A stretch of 64,000 bases of DNA from Elusimicrobiota bacterium. Lineage in GTDB: Bacteria > Elusimicrobiota > Elusimicrobia > UBA1565. Below, piece after piece: positions 18,101-25,498 of the stretch; the stretch's first letter is position 1, and each line of letters starts with the position of its first letter. The position numbers and the translations under genes are program-made. The notes below the pieces were generated by a model. The model saw nothing but the letters and a program-made list of their open reading frames with translations, was not told where the DNA came from and ran no database searches. The stretch spans positions 32,931 to 96,930 of the forward strand of contig JACPXC010000029.1 in the NCBI GenBank assembly GCA_016196755.1. The letters run 5' to 3'.

Positions 18101-18643
18101 GAATATCGGCATCGTCGCCATCCCGCAGTTCTCGCGCAGGGCCTCGGCGAAGCCCTTCCCCCAGAGCCCGCGGCGGGTGTCGGGGCCGGGGAGGAGCTTG
18201 ACCGCGGTGTCGAGACCGACGTCCTCGGGGCGAGCCTCGACCTTCTCGTGCTCGGAGGCGCTGACCGTGAGCTGGGCGCGCGCGGCGCCGGTTCCCGAGC
18301 GCACCAGGATGCGCGAGGGCTTCAGGCGCAGGAGGGTCAGGAGGGCCACCGAGAGCTCGCGCGCGCGGCGGGTCTTGGGCGAGGCCCTCTGGAACAGCGC
18401 GTCATAGGGCGAGGCCAGCTCCTCGGCCGAGAGCGGCAGCCCGTCGAAGTAGACGCTGAGCCCGCCGTCGCGCTCGCGGCGGATGCGGACGCGCGAGGCC
18501 TCCGAGGCGGCCGCGCAGCGGACCAGGAGGAGGACGGCGTGCGAGGGGTCGGGCAGGGCGAAGCGCATGAGCTTCTCGAGCGCCCGCTCGCGGTCGACCT
18601 TAAAGACGCCCGAGCCGACCAGCACCTCCCGTTCACCCGCCAT
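15176..18643 (-). CDS. giant Hsp90-like pseudo-ATPase paralogue (1155 aa), third gene of the triad
   Basis: An 1155-residue soluble protein that I do not recognise as a named family. Its N-terminus (LVGSGVFKVDRERALEKLMRF) is nearly the same as that of the neighbouring 811-residue protein. Where a GHKL ATPase has its N-box Asn, this one has LVRCAAAS, and the Asp-Gly loop is reduced to YFDGLPLS, so ATP binding looks lost. It keeps a middle motif, ASQTAVVRDERY, found in related form in both partners, and a C-terminal block (WAIDVKHPAARP, ATDAHDALL) shared with the 811-residue protein. A low-complexity Ala/Arg linker lies in the middle. It overlaps the preceding gene by 11 bases, so the operon is coupled. 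Probably a scaffold or client-binding subunit; function unknown. Confidence 0.75.
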   Translation of the reverse strand: MAGEREVLVGSGVFKVDRERALEKLMRFALPDPSHAVLLLVRCAAASEASRVRIRRERDGGLSVYFDGLPLSAEELASPYDALFQRASPKTRRARELSVALLTLLRLKPSRILVRSGTGAARAQLTVSASEHEKVEARPEDVGLDTAVKLLPGPDTRRGLWGKGFAEALRENCGMATMPIFLDDDRLASALPEELVEEGVPLAGSGLRGIVVMPTRIEPLSRLQFYRLGVRVGEVTLQLAGAGVFGRVDDPAFRLNASQTAVVRDERYKRALAAVEAAVRKMTVKCARLQAERAPALARLLADGVLYKFWADAVRGWLEPPASGLLGALSRFLADPPRADRELAKVLLADAKRVCWLREAASRAARGAADDPARAALSAPVYVSPDLSLRSHEELLRTAGALGYVPVARSGEPSAPGAFPVILLSGRAERESLTRLFPGVSAEDADAALDRARRLAGLETGSAVALERLGVDQVLVRRPLSEPWRGEVGLPLHRPDAARLHMFINGAPDQSAPAPADLRFIAVLDADMPLSPQRVAVAQSAVLDAIPSLYAAAAAEFSPEEDSSGASALRAHLLDALAWWAAKGAPEKLPTWLRTVPLFPCEAGLLDYQGLLTRFSWGETLFFLRRRARFPTPALSFRHESFTLEFLKRLLPGAEASGVPGRPDLRAAWRRPEKVPEAPLAEGDVLAKLEDLLRRRGTLFDAPQDPERVFVLSAVAKLFTPWIGAPRSLARWHRVREHLCAMPLVRRHRGGGWNPLQLDARLSTGRPFTYAAEGGAADAVLDEREVKLLNALWPAAQRTLAPAPAASPRKSRASATRRAADAAPAPAAAASGFEEPMLVNRELEGGTLRAWIGLPPEPLPGVSVTVVGGRKLFEFPLPTPGLAGAGRILLEVSAWQGPVEKDGAIHPALAKAAVALYQRFLCDLVDDWPRLAEGPAADGLRAYFLLFAAPRREAQEAWEPLRQRLEAAPLFPTLGGGAVSLADLRGRAQTDGCVRYAKAPGAAFEPADAGLPVVRLPRLASAALNIPLVAHEEQAAPAPASTGDPLLDALEGLLAKLRGRRGLDPAILPAAGELELFEGDGRRLMFRNGTRWAIDVKHPAARPVMEGLPAAAGRAPFLLSLLASAVNRESERATDAHDALLQVLLAESLDQSGAP

Positions 18644-21068
18644 AGCGCTCCAGGGTCAGGGCGGCCAAGGCCTCGATGAAGAGCGCGTCTTGAGTGTCGG
18701 TGACTCCCGAGAGCGCGCGGTTGAGCCCGCTGTGGGCCAGCGAGGCCAGATAGGGCACGGAGTCGGCCGGGGAAAGGTCGACTAAGGGCAGCGCCACGGG
18801 ATGGGCGGCGTCGAGCTCCCAGCCGCTCTCCGGCATGAAGCGCAGGAACGCCCCCGCCCCGTGCGCCGTCACCTTGAGCGATTGCAGGGCGGCGTCGGGG
18901 AGCTGGCAGCCCCCGCGGCGCTTGAGCACCGACAGCCAGGAGCGCAGCTCGCCGCCGGGGTCGACCACCAGCTCCTCGGGCGGCTGATAGGCGGGCTCCA
19001 GGCGGGCGGTCTTGGGCGGATGCAGGGCCTCGTCGGGCGCGGGCGGGAGCTCGACGCGCTTGGTCTTGGGCAGGGCCAGCCCCACATCGGGCTTGGGGGT
19101 TGGGGGGACCTCCCCGGCCAGCTCGACGAACTCGGAGTCGCCGAAGAGCAGGCGCACGTGGTCGGGATAGCCGTCGACGAGCGGCGCCAAGCGCTCGGGA
19201 TGGATCGACGCGCGCAAGAGAGTCTTCTTGCCCACGGCGGCACGCGCGCGGAGGTCTTCGAGCGAGAGCCGGCGCCCCTGCCTGTCGAGCAGGAGCGGCA
19301 GGCCGGCCAGCCACGGCACGCCCACGGTGTCGAGGCGCTTGTGATCGCAGCTCAGACGCATGAGGTCCATGAGGTGCTCGCGGATGACGGCCATGCGCGG
19401 GGTATCTTGGTCGGGGACATACTCGCGGGCCAGGAGCTGGTAGAGGGCCGGCGCCGCTCCCAGGAGCGCGGCCAAGGCCGAGCGGGCGTGGTCCGAGGGG
19501 GCGCCCTCGCGGGGCGCCGCGACGAGCTGGGGATGAAACAACGCGGCCTCGATGCGCAGGCCGCGCATCTCCCAGGCCGAGGCCCCAAGAGGGCCCGGAG
19601 AGCCGATCCAGCGCAGGCGTGAGCGGCGGGTATGCGGGGAGATCGACAGCCCGGCCTCGCCGCTGACCGGGCCGGACATGAAGGGCAGGCGGACCAGGAG
19701 GCTCGAGTCGTCGAGCACCGGCCGGGCGGCCGAGTCGAGCGGGGCCATGTCGCGCGCGCGCAGGGTCCGGACCCGATCGGGGAAGAAGGCTTCGAGGAAG
19801 CGCCGGTCGGCCTCGCGCACCACCCAGGCCGAGGTCAGGGGGCCCGGGGGGCTGGCGTGCCGGTTGTCCACCGTCGGCACGTGTCCCAGCCAGCGCGCCT
19901 GCGCCAACAGCGGCCGTAGGGCCAGCGGGCGGCCCAGGGCGTCGTAGAGGATCGGCGCCTCGGAGAGCAGCGCCGGCAGGCCGTCGCCGGCCTTCTCGGC
20001 CTCGATGTCGGCCTTGCGGTGCAGGCAGGCTTGGCGCAGGGTGGAGACCAGGACCGACTGCTCGCGCAGGGCGGCGGCCTTCTCGGAAGCCTCGCCCGGC
20101 CTCGGGGCGATCAGCGCCCCCAGCCGCTCGGAGAGGTTGGCGGTCTCCCAGGGCATCCACGAAAGCCTCAGGCCCTCGTCGGCCAGCGCCTCGGCGCAGG
20201 CCCGCGAGAGCTCCCAGGCCCGGGCCGCGGCGCGCTTGAGGAGAGCCTGGGAGTGCTCGACTAAGACGCCGGAGGCCTGGTGATAGAAGTTGTCCTTGAC
20301 GACGCCCATCTGGGACAGGGTCTTGCGGAAGCCGTCGTTGCGGACCCAGCCCTCGACCTGGGCTCCCGGCAGGCGCAGCCATTCCTCGGCCACGATGACG
20401 CCGTGGGTGACGAGCTCGACGCGGCTCTGCTCGGGGGCGTAGTCGGGCAGGCGCAGGACGCCCGAGACGCCGTCCTTGTGGAAGCTCTCGGCCAGGACCG
20501 CCGGCGGCTCGGGGCCGAGCTCGAGGCGCGAGCGCTGTATGGTGATCGGGATCGGACAGCGCTTGGCCAAGCGCACGAGGAAGTCGCGCTCCTTGGCGAA
20601 GCTGGTCTTGACCGACACGAACAGCGTCATCGCCGGCGCCTTGGAGTCGTAGCTGGCGGCCGGCTCGATATGCTCCTTGGTGATGTCGCTCATGTGGAGG
20701 ACGTACTGAGCGTCCTCGTGGGTGAAGGTGGCGGTGACGTGCTCGGGCGGCACGCGCAGGGCGGTCAGGATGCCGATGGCCAGCTCGCGCTGGCGGGTCT
20801 TCGAGCCGTCGACGTCCTCGTCGAAGAGCGGCTTGTAGGGGTCGGCCAGGTCCTCCAGGCTCCAGGGCAGGCCGTCGAAGGAGAACTCGAGGCCGGCGGG
20901 CTGGGGGACGACGCGTATCCACCCGGCCCGGCTGGCCACCGCGGCCTGGACCCAGGGCAGAGGGTACATGCGCGCGTCCGGGAGCTGGAAGCGCATGAGC
21001 TTCTCGAGCGCGCGGCTGCGGTCGACCCGGAAGCTGCCCGAGCCTACCAACTTGCCGCGCGGCTCCAT
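18633..21068 (-). CDS. Hsp90-like pseudo-ATPase paralogue (811 aa), second gene of the triad
   Basis: An 811-residue soluble protein. Its N-terminal about 250 residues follow the Hsp90-like (GHKL) pattern but are degenerate: the opening LVGSGSFRVDRSRALEKLMR corresponds to the first helix, WVQAAVASRAGWIRV occupies the N-box position without the Asn, and FSFDGLPWS replaces the DxGxG loop. TLSQMGVVKDNFY matches TLTRDNVMMDENY of the upstream ATPase. The C-terminal motif WELDAAHPVALP is shared with the 1155-residue protein. The ATG shares its A with the upstream TGA stop, so it is translationally coupled to the ATPase. No known family name can be given. Confidence 0.75.
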   Translation of the reverse strand: MEPRGKLVGSGSFRVDRSRALEKLMRFQLPDARMYPLPWVQAAVASRAGWIRVVPQPAGLEFSFDGLPWSLEDLADPYKPLFDEDVDGSKTRQRELAIGILTALRVPPEHVTATFTHEDAQYVLHMSDITKEHIEPAASYDSKAPAMTLFVSVKTSFAKERDFLVRLAKRCPIPITIQRSRLELGPEPPAVLAESFHKDGVSGVLRLPDYAPEQSRVELVTHGVIVAEEWLRLPGAQVEGWVRNDGFRKTLSQMGVVKDNFYHQASGVLVEHSQALLKRAAARAWELSRACAEALADEGLRLSWMPWETANLSERLGALIAPRPGEASEKAAALREQSVLVSTLRQACLHRKADIEAEKAGDGLPALLSEAPILYDALGRPLALRPLLAQARWLGHVPTVDNRHASPPGPLTSAWVVREADRRFLEAFFPDRVRTLRARDMAPLDSAARPVLDDSSLLVRLPFMSGPVSGEAGLSISPHTRRSRLRWIGSPGPLGASAWEMRGLRIEAALFHPQLVAAPREGAPSDHARSALAALLGAAPALYQLLAREYVPDQDTPRMAVIREHLMDLMRLSCDHKRLDTVGVPWLAGLPLLLDRQGRRLSLEDLRARAAVGKKTLLRASIHPERLAPLVDGYPDHVRLLFGDSEFVELAGEVPPTPKPDVGLALPKTKRVELPPAPDEALHPPKTARLEPAYQPPEELVVDPGGELRSWLSVLKRRGGCQLPDAALQSLKVTAHGAGAFLRFMPESGWELDAAHPVALPLVDLSPADSVPYLASLAHSGLNRALSGVTDTQDALFIEALAALTLERYGG

Positions 21069-22780
21069 CAAGCGCCTTTGGCGGCCTCGACGTCGAGGCG
21101 GACCGCGCCCTCGAGCAGCCTAGCCTCGGTCTTCTCGGCCAGGTTCGAGAACTCGCTCTCGCGCTCGGACGGCACCGTGCCGTCGTGCAGGTGGAGCATC
21201 TTGAGGCAGAGAAAGGCGGCCAGGCCCGGACGCTTGGCGTGCAGGCGGGCCAGGGTGCGGAAGGTGGCGTGGCCGGCGTGAAGCAGGGCCCAGCGCTTGG
21301 CGCGGCCGAAGGAGAGCAGGGAGGACACCGGGGCCTCGTCGACGGCCGAGAGCGCGCCGGGGTCCTTCTGGGTGACGAAGAACTTCTCGCGCACGCAGGA
21401 GCCCTCGTAGGCCAGGTCGGCGGCGCCGATGCCGCGGTACTTGGCCCCCGAGCGGGCGTCGAGCGCGCGCAGGGTCTCGAGGAAGGCCCGCGCGTCGGCC
21501 GGCAGGGCGGCGTCGGAGATCGGGGCGGGGCGCATCAAGCTCGCCGAGGCCTTGACCGCCGGGGCCTTGATCCAGGCCGCCAGGCAGTCGGTCCAGACCC
21601 CGGCCGGCAGGACCAGGATGCCGCGCTTCTCTAGCTCCTCGGTGACGGCGTTGGGGGCGTCGTCGTAGTAGATGCGGTCGTCGGCCTCGTCGGCCGAGTC
21701 CTCGAGCTCGTCGAGGCTGGCCGGCTTGCCGGAGAGGGTGGGGAACACCGGCCAGTCGGAGTGCTTCCAGCGCGCCAGCATCCCCCCGTAGACGACGCGC
21801 AGGAAGGCGGCGCGCTCGCCCCAGCCGGCGGCCCAGCGGTCGCGCTGGGCGGCCTCCTCGGGGGTGCGCGCGGGACGGGCCGAGGCCGCGGAGAGCTCGG
21901 CGGCCAGCTTGGTCAGCTCTTCGAGCAGCCGCTTGGGCAGCTCGGTCTCGACTAAGCGTCCGACGATCTTCATGAGCTTCGTGTAGTTCTCATCCATCAT
22001 CACGTTGTCGCGCGTGAGGGTGTGCTCCAGATAGCGCGACTTGGCCTTGAAGGCCACGCCGGGGAAGAGCGACTCCTGGCCTTCCTTGAGCGTCAGCCCG
22101 CGGTTGTAGAAGCCGAAGAACGGCTTCTCCTCGGCGCTGAAGGCCAGCTCGATGACGGTGCCCTCCTCCGTGTAGTTGAGCGAGGAGCCCTCGAGCCGGA
22201 ACGGCTCGCTCAGGAGCTCGAACTCGGGGGCGGCAAAAGAGCGGAAGTAGATGCGGCAGTCGGCGTGGCGGCACCAGTGGCGGATGGTGTCGCGCGCCTC
22301 CTTGGCCAGCTTCTCGGCGTCGGGCTTGGATGCCTTCTTTAGGAGCTCGACGAGGGTCCCCTCGCGCATCTTGGAGAGCTTGTACTTCTCGTAGCGCCGG
22401 TAGTCGGGGAAGTCCAGGCGCCAGGACTCGCCGTTCTTGGCCGAAAAGACGCGCACCAGGTCCGGGCGCAAGGCGAACACCGAGACGAACCCGATGCCGA
22501 ACTTGCCGATCTTCGTGAAGTCCTCTTCCTTCGTCGAGCGGAAGAGGACCAGCAGGAAGTTGTCGATGATGTACTCATCCATGCCCTCGCCGTCGTCCTC
22601 GATGTGGATGACGGCCTTCTCGCCGTCGTAGTCCACGGAGACGTCGATGCGGTTGGAGCCGGCGTCGATCGAGTTCTGGATCAGCTCGCGGAAGAAGTCC
22701 AGCGGCCGGTCGAACTGGTCGACTAAGTCCTTGACGATGGAGGGGACGGCGGAGGCCGACTTCGGGGTCTGGCGGGCCAT
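21068..22780 (-). CDS. Hsp90-like (GHKL) ATPase, first gene of the triad
   Basis: About 570 residues. The N-terminal domain is an intact Hsp90-type ATPase: N-box FFRELIQNSIDAGS (about residues 30-43, with the catalytic Glu and metal-binding Asn), EDDGEGMDEY, and GKFGIGFVSVF. An S5-like domain follows, then a motif (TLTRDNVMMDENY) repeated in both downstream proteins and a helical C-terminus of unknown type. It is shorter than HtpG (about 620-650 residues) and has no HtpG C-terminal dimerisation sequence that I can see. I chose the ATG at 22780, about 10 bases from the predicted mRNA start. It heads a three-gene operon and probably supplies the ATPase activity for the complex. Confidence 0.85.
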   Translation of the reverse strand: MARQTPKSASAVPSIVKDLVDQFDRPLDFFRELIQNSIDAGSNRIDVSVDYDGEKAVIHIEDDGEGMDEYIIDNFLLVLFRSTKEEDFTKIGKFGIGFVSVFALRPDLVRVFSAKNGESWRLDFPDYRRYEKYKLSKMREGTLVELLKKASKPDAEKLAKEARDTIRHWCRHADCRIYFRSFAAPEFELLSEPFRLEGSSLNYTEEGTVIELAFSAEEKPFFGFYNRGLTLKEGQESLFPGVAFKAKSRYLEHTLTRDNVMMDENYTKLMKIVGRLVETELPKRLLEELTKLAAELSAASARPARTPEEAAQRDRWAAGWGERAAFLRVVYGGMLARWKHSDWPVFPTLSGKPASLDELEDSADEADDRIYYDDAPNAVTEELEKRGILVLPAGVWTDCLAAWIKAPAVKASASLMRPAPISDAALPADARAFLETLRALDARSGAKYRGIGAADLAYEGSCVREKFFVTQKDPGALSAVDEAPVSSLLSFGRAKRWALLHAGHATFRTLARLHAKRPGLAAFLCLKMLHLHDGTVPSERESEFSNLAEKTEARLLEGAVRLDVEAAKGA

Positions 22781-22796
22781 GGCGGGGTGCCCACTA

Positions 22797-22825
22797 AATT
22801 TAGCCTTGGAGCGCCCGGGGCGCAA
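22797..22825 (-). promoter_or_regulatory. promoter of the Hsp90-like operon
   Basis: On the minus strand TTGCGC (22825-22820), 17 bases, TAAATT (22802-22797), then 16 bases to the ATG at 22780. The leader is very short and has no clear Shine-Dalgarno sequence. The -10 sits in a perfect CTAAATTTAG palindrome. Confidence 0.5.
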
Positions 22826-22862
22826 GGGGGTAAAGCTGATAAAAAGCTGAACTAAATCGGAG

Positions 22863-23465
22863 TCAGAATCTGCCGGCGGCGATGTCTCGGACCCGCTGCT
22901 CCAAGGCCGCCTTCCGCGCGGGGAGGCTCTCGGCTTGCTTCACGTAGTCCGCGCCGCCCAAGCCGATGGCCGACGTGATCCGCGCCATCCCGACGTAGAC
23001 GTGCCGGGTGAATCCGACTCCATCGGTGACCGCTTCGGCATAGCGCAGCGGCGTCGAGATGTACGCCTGCGCCTGGGTCTCGATCCTGCGCGTCTCGACG
23101 AGCAGGGCATCGGCCCCGCCGCCGCCCGCCTTTATCGCGGCGGCGACGCGCGCGGATAGGTCGTGGAGCCGCGTGGACAGCGCGGCGCCCTGTTGGAGGT
23201 AGGCGACGCGCAGGTCGTCGTCGGCAAGGGCGCTGGAGACCGCGGCGATGACGATCCGGCCGTCGGCGTGGTCCGGGTCGAAGGCGACGCGGACGCGGCC
23301 GAGCCGCCACGCGGCCTCGCCGAGCCCGCGCGCCTCGCGGGCCTGGCTCCAGTCCTGCATGCCGATCGAGGCCTGGACGAAGGAGTGGTCGATCCCGCGG
23401 ACGGCTTGGGCGTTTTGGGCGTCGGCTGAGCCGGCCACGAGCAAGGCGAGAGCGAGGGCGTTCAT
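22863..23465 (-). CDS. secreted protein of unknown function (200 aa)
   Basis: A 200-residue protein with a signal peptide (residues 1-16, cleavage after ADA). The mature part is Ala-rich and helical, with repeated hydrophobic heptads (LSTRLHDLSARVAAAIKAGG) and few aromatic residues, consistent with a periplasmic helical bundle. There is no catalytic motif and I do not recognise the family. A purine-rich site (GGATGGAGA) precedes the ATG. It lies between the Hsp90-like operon and a membrane-anchored unknown on the same strand. The 89-base gap upstream (23466-23554) contains nothing I can identify. Confidence 0.65.
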   Translation of the reverse strand: MNALALALLVAGSADAQNAQAVRGIDHSFVQASIGMQDWSQAREARGLGEAAWRLGRVRVAFDPDHADGRIVIAAVSSALADDDLRVAYLQQGAALSTRLHDLSARVAAAIKAGGGGADALLVETRRIETQAQAYISTPLRYAEAVTDGVGFTRHVYVGMARITSAIGLGGADYVKQAESLPARKAALEQRVRDIAAGRF

Positions 23466-23554
23466 GGTGTCTCCATCCTGCCCCGATAGGATGGCGGTGC
23501 AGGGCGGCGCGGTATAGGGCCTAAGGGCCTAGGCCCGGACGGGACTTTGGCTTA

Positions 23555-24583
23555 CTATCGGTTGAAGCGGACCTTGTCGCTGGCGTCGCTGGGCTTGTCG
23601 CCCTTGCCGAGCGTGCTGATCTGCTGGTCGCGCTGGGAGCCCTCGCCGATCTTGAGCTCGCCGTCGGGCAGGGCCGGGATGTCGGTGCCGGCGATCTTCT
23701 CGCCCTTGTGGGTCTCCGAGGGTTTCTTCGACACGTTGACGGAGGTCGGCCCGCCGCCCGGCGGGGGTGCTACGCCGTTGGCGCCGATGTTGAGGTCCTT
23801 GGCGAGGCCTTTGAGCGCGGCCATATCCTGCGGGGCGTCCTTGATGATCTGCGGGAGCACCTGCGGCAGGACCTTGGTCGCCAGCGCGGGGGCGATCTCC
23901 TTGGAGAGGTCGGCGGCGAACCCGCGGACCTCCTTGTCCTCGGTAAAGAAGCGCTTCATCTCATCGTAGAGCGGCTTGGGCGGCTTCTGGCGTAGGCCCT
24001 CGGTCACCATCTTGAGCGTCACCTTCCAGATTTTGGGGTCCATGGCGTACTTGACGATGGTCTTGCGGACCTCGGGCAGCTTGATGGCGTCGTGGGCGAA
24101 GGCGTAGGCGTCGTGGTCCTCGAGGTATTTCTTGCGCACCGCCATGTAGCGCGGCAGCTTACCGAAGGCCAGGTCGACCTCCTTGACCTTGGGTTCCGAT
24201 TTGCGGTAGCGGCCGGTGATCTTGGTGAGCCGCACGAGCTCCTTCTGGACCATGGTGTCGACTTCCGATGTCTCCTTCTTGGCCAGCACCTGCTTGCCCT
24301 TGGGCTCGTCCTTCTCCTTGTCGGGGTCGACGTGCATGTAGCGCGCGCTGCCCTCTGGGATGAGCGCGTTCGGGATCTCGCCCTGGCGGTCCAGGAGCTC
24401 TTGCTCGGCCGCGGAGATGTAATTCTCGTGGGGCTTCTCCGAGCCCTGCGGGACCTCGGCGAAGTCGAGGCTGCCCAGCGAGTCCGACCGGTTCAGGCTC
24501 TTGAAGCCGAACCAGAGCACGAACAGGGAGATCGCCGCAACGGCGGCTAGGTGGCGTCCTTTGGGCGCGGCGGGGCCGTCCAT
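23555..24583 (-). CDS. membrane-anchored protein of unknown function (342 aa)
   Basis: A 342-residue protein with one N-terminal membrane segment (about residues 11-27, AAVAAISLFVLWFGF) preceded by basic residues, so the rest should be periplasmic. The body is highly charged and helical (LVRLTKITGRYRKSEPKVKEVDL), with a Gly/Pro stretch (ANGVAPPPGGGPTSVN) and a polar C-terminus. No enzyme motif is visible. Its promoter is one of the best in the window, TTGACG, 17 bases, TACACT, with 8 bases to the ATG. It has its own promoter, so it need not be part of the operon downstream. Confidence 0.65.
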   Translation of the reverse strand: MDGPAAPKGRHLAAVAAISLFVLWFGFKSLNRSDSLGSLDFAEVPQGSEKPHENYISAAEQELLDRQGEIPNALIPEGSARYMHVDPDKEKDEPKGKQVLAKKETSEVDTMVQKELVRLTKITGRYRKSEPKVKEVDLAFGKLPRYMAVRKKYLEDHDAYAFAHDAIKLPEVRKTIVKYAMDPKIWKVTLKMVTEGLRQKPPKPLYDEMKRFFTEDKEVRGFAADLSKEIAPALATKVLPQVLPQIIKDAPQDMAALKGLAKDLNIGANGVAPPPGGGPTSVNVSKKPSETHKGEKIAGTDIPALPDGELKIGEGSQRDQQISTLGKGDKPSDASDKVRFNR

Positions 24584-24591
24584 GTCTCAAA

Positions 24592-24620
24592 AGTGTAGAC
24601 CCGTCCCCGTCGGGCGTCAA
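24592..24620 (-). promoter_or_regulatory. promoter of the 342-aa membrane protein (leaderless)
   Basis: On the minus strand TTGACG (24620-24615), 17 bases, TACACT (24597-24592), 8 bases, then ATG at 24583. Confidence 0.7.
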
Positions 24621-24661
24621 GGGCAGGGGAACTAAATCGAGATTCTACGGCGCGTCTAAAT

Positions 24662-24891
24662 CAGCAGATGAGCAGGAATAGGAAGCGGTTCCCTTCAGAC
24701 TTTGCGTTCGACTTGACGAAGCGGGAGTGCGCGAACTTGATGTTGCAATCTGCAACATCAAGTTCGGGATACGGAGGACGCCGGAAGTTGCCCTTCGTGT
24801 TCACCGATCGCTCTTCGACGCCATCCGGCAGATTATGGAACCACCGATTGAGCCGAAGCCGCGCATAGGGTTTGATCCGGACAAAAAATAG
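24662..24891 (+). pseudogene. ORF6N-domain (KilA-N-type) gene remnant
   Basis: Two pieces of one domain survive. The first (24668 on) reads NRKRFPSDFAFDLTKRECAN, then ATSSSGYGGRRKLPFVFTD, which matches the core of ORF6N domains (RFPxDFxFxLTxxE ... GGRRxxPxxFTE). After a deletion of roughly 60 residues and a frame change, the second piece reads LFDAIRQIMEPPIEPKPRIG followed by FDPDKK and a stop at 24891, matching the family's end (IRxLMxPPxxPxxxIGF). The N-terminal part before the RFP motif is missing. ORF6N proteins are found in phages and mobile elements. The remnant is therefore a decayed horizontally acquired gene, not a functional one. Confidence 0.7.
24732..24766. repeat. perfect 16-bp inverted repeat inside the ORF6N remnant
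   Basis: The arms 24732-24747 (CGAACTTGATGTTGCA) and 24751-24766 are exact reverse complements with a 3-base loop. No T-run follows on either strand, so it is not a normal terminator. It lies within the former coding sequence and may simply reflect that protein sequence. Confidence 0.6.
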
Positions 24892-25060
24892 GCGTCCGAC
24901 TGCAGTGAAGTGGGGTGCGGGCCGCGGGGTCCGACAGAGGCGGGTGACTCCCGAAATCTGCGCCATCCCATTTTCCTTTCGGGCCCCTCGTCGGGAAGGG
25001 AACTAAATCGGGGGGTAAAGCGTACTAGCGGGGGAGGCTAGTCCTCGGGAGGTTTCACCC

Positions 25061-25450
25061 ATGGCAAACCTGAACAAGGTCGCGCTGATCGGCCGGCTGA
25101 CCCGCGACCCGGAGCTCAAAGCGTTCGACAACGGCGGCAAGGTGGCTCAACTCGGCTTCGCGGTCAACAACCGGAGAAAGGACCCGCAGAGCGGGAAGTG
25201 GGTCGACGTGCCGGTCTGGCTCGATGTAAAGGCCTTCAACCGGGAGAACGGCCGCAAGCTGGCCGACCTGGCCGGCGAGCACCTGCGCAAGGGACAGCAG
25301 GTGTACATCGAGGGACACCTCGTCCGGGAGGAGTGGACCGGCAAGGCCGACGGCAAGAAGCAGGCCAAGCTGGTGGTCTACCTCGACGAGATGCAGTTTC
25401 TCGAGAAGAAGGTGAAGGAAGGCACGCTGGTCGAGGATATCCCATTCTGA
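25061..25450 (+). CDS. ssb: single-stranded DNA-binding protein, short form
   Basis: A 129-residue SSB. It starts with the family pattern MANLNKVALIGRLTRDPEL, has the OB-fold strands (VWLDVKAFNRE, KGQQVYIEGHL) and ends in EDIPF, the acidic-hydrophobic tail that recruits repair and replication proteins. It binds ssDNA as a tetramer in most bacteria. At 129 residues it lacks the long flexible linker (about 50 residues) usual between OB fold and tail, so it resembles a specialised or plasmid/mobile-type SSB. A GGGAGG site sits 8 bases before the ATG, so this gene, unlike many here, has a normal leader. A 6-bp inverted repeat (25024-25029/25037-25042) lies just before the ribosome site. Confidence 0.93.
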   Translation: MANLNKVALIGRLTRDPELKAFDNGGKVAQLGFAVNNRRKDPQSGKWVDVPVWLDVKAFNRENGRKLADLAGEHLRKGQQVYIEGHLVREEWTGKADGKKQAKLVVYLDEMQFLEKKVKEGTLVEDIPF

Positions 25451-25462
25451 TGGAAAGTCCGC

Positions 25463-25491
25463 TTGCCGAGAATGCGTCTGTCGGTTATCCT
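25463..25491 (+). promoter_or_regulatory. promoter of the secreted unknown/dipeptidase operon (leaderless)
   Basis: TTGCCG (25463-25468), 17 bases, TATCCT (25486-25491), 7 bases, then ATG at 25499. It sits only 13 bases after the SSB stop codon, so transcription may also continue from ssb. Confidence 0.6.
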
Positions 25492-25498
25492 GGGGGAC

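Larger units (their letters stand above)
24629..25010. repeat. direct repeats GAACTAAATCG flanking the ORF6N remnant
   Basis: The 11-mer GAACTAAATCG occurs at 24629-24639 and 25000-25010, and again at 22849-22859. The two copies that flank the ORF6N pseudogene also share an upstream CGTCGGG and a run of G. They may be ends of a small inserted element or members of a dispersed intergenic repeat family. The rest of the 440-base gap holds only the pseudogene and the SSB leader. Confidence 0.4.

Noticed and set aside
16400..18679. 759-codon open frame on the plus strand
   Set aside because: Antisense to the 1155-residue protein, rich in Arg/Gly/Glu with no domain. High GC makes long antisense frames common here.
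18337..20922. 861-codon minus-strand frame overlapping the 811-residue gene
   Set aside because: Same strand but another frame; Arg/Pro/Gly-rich nonsense, while the chosen frame shares motifs with both neighbours.
24732..24766. Perfect hairpin considered as a transcription terminator
   Set aside because: No T-run follows on either strand and it lies inside a former coding sequence, so I list it only as a repeat.
24661..24966. 101-codon minus-strand frame across the intergenic region
   Set aside because: It lies opposite the ORF6N remnant, whose plus-strand similarity explains the sequence; no start signal.
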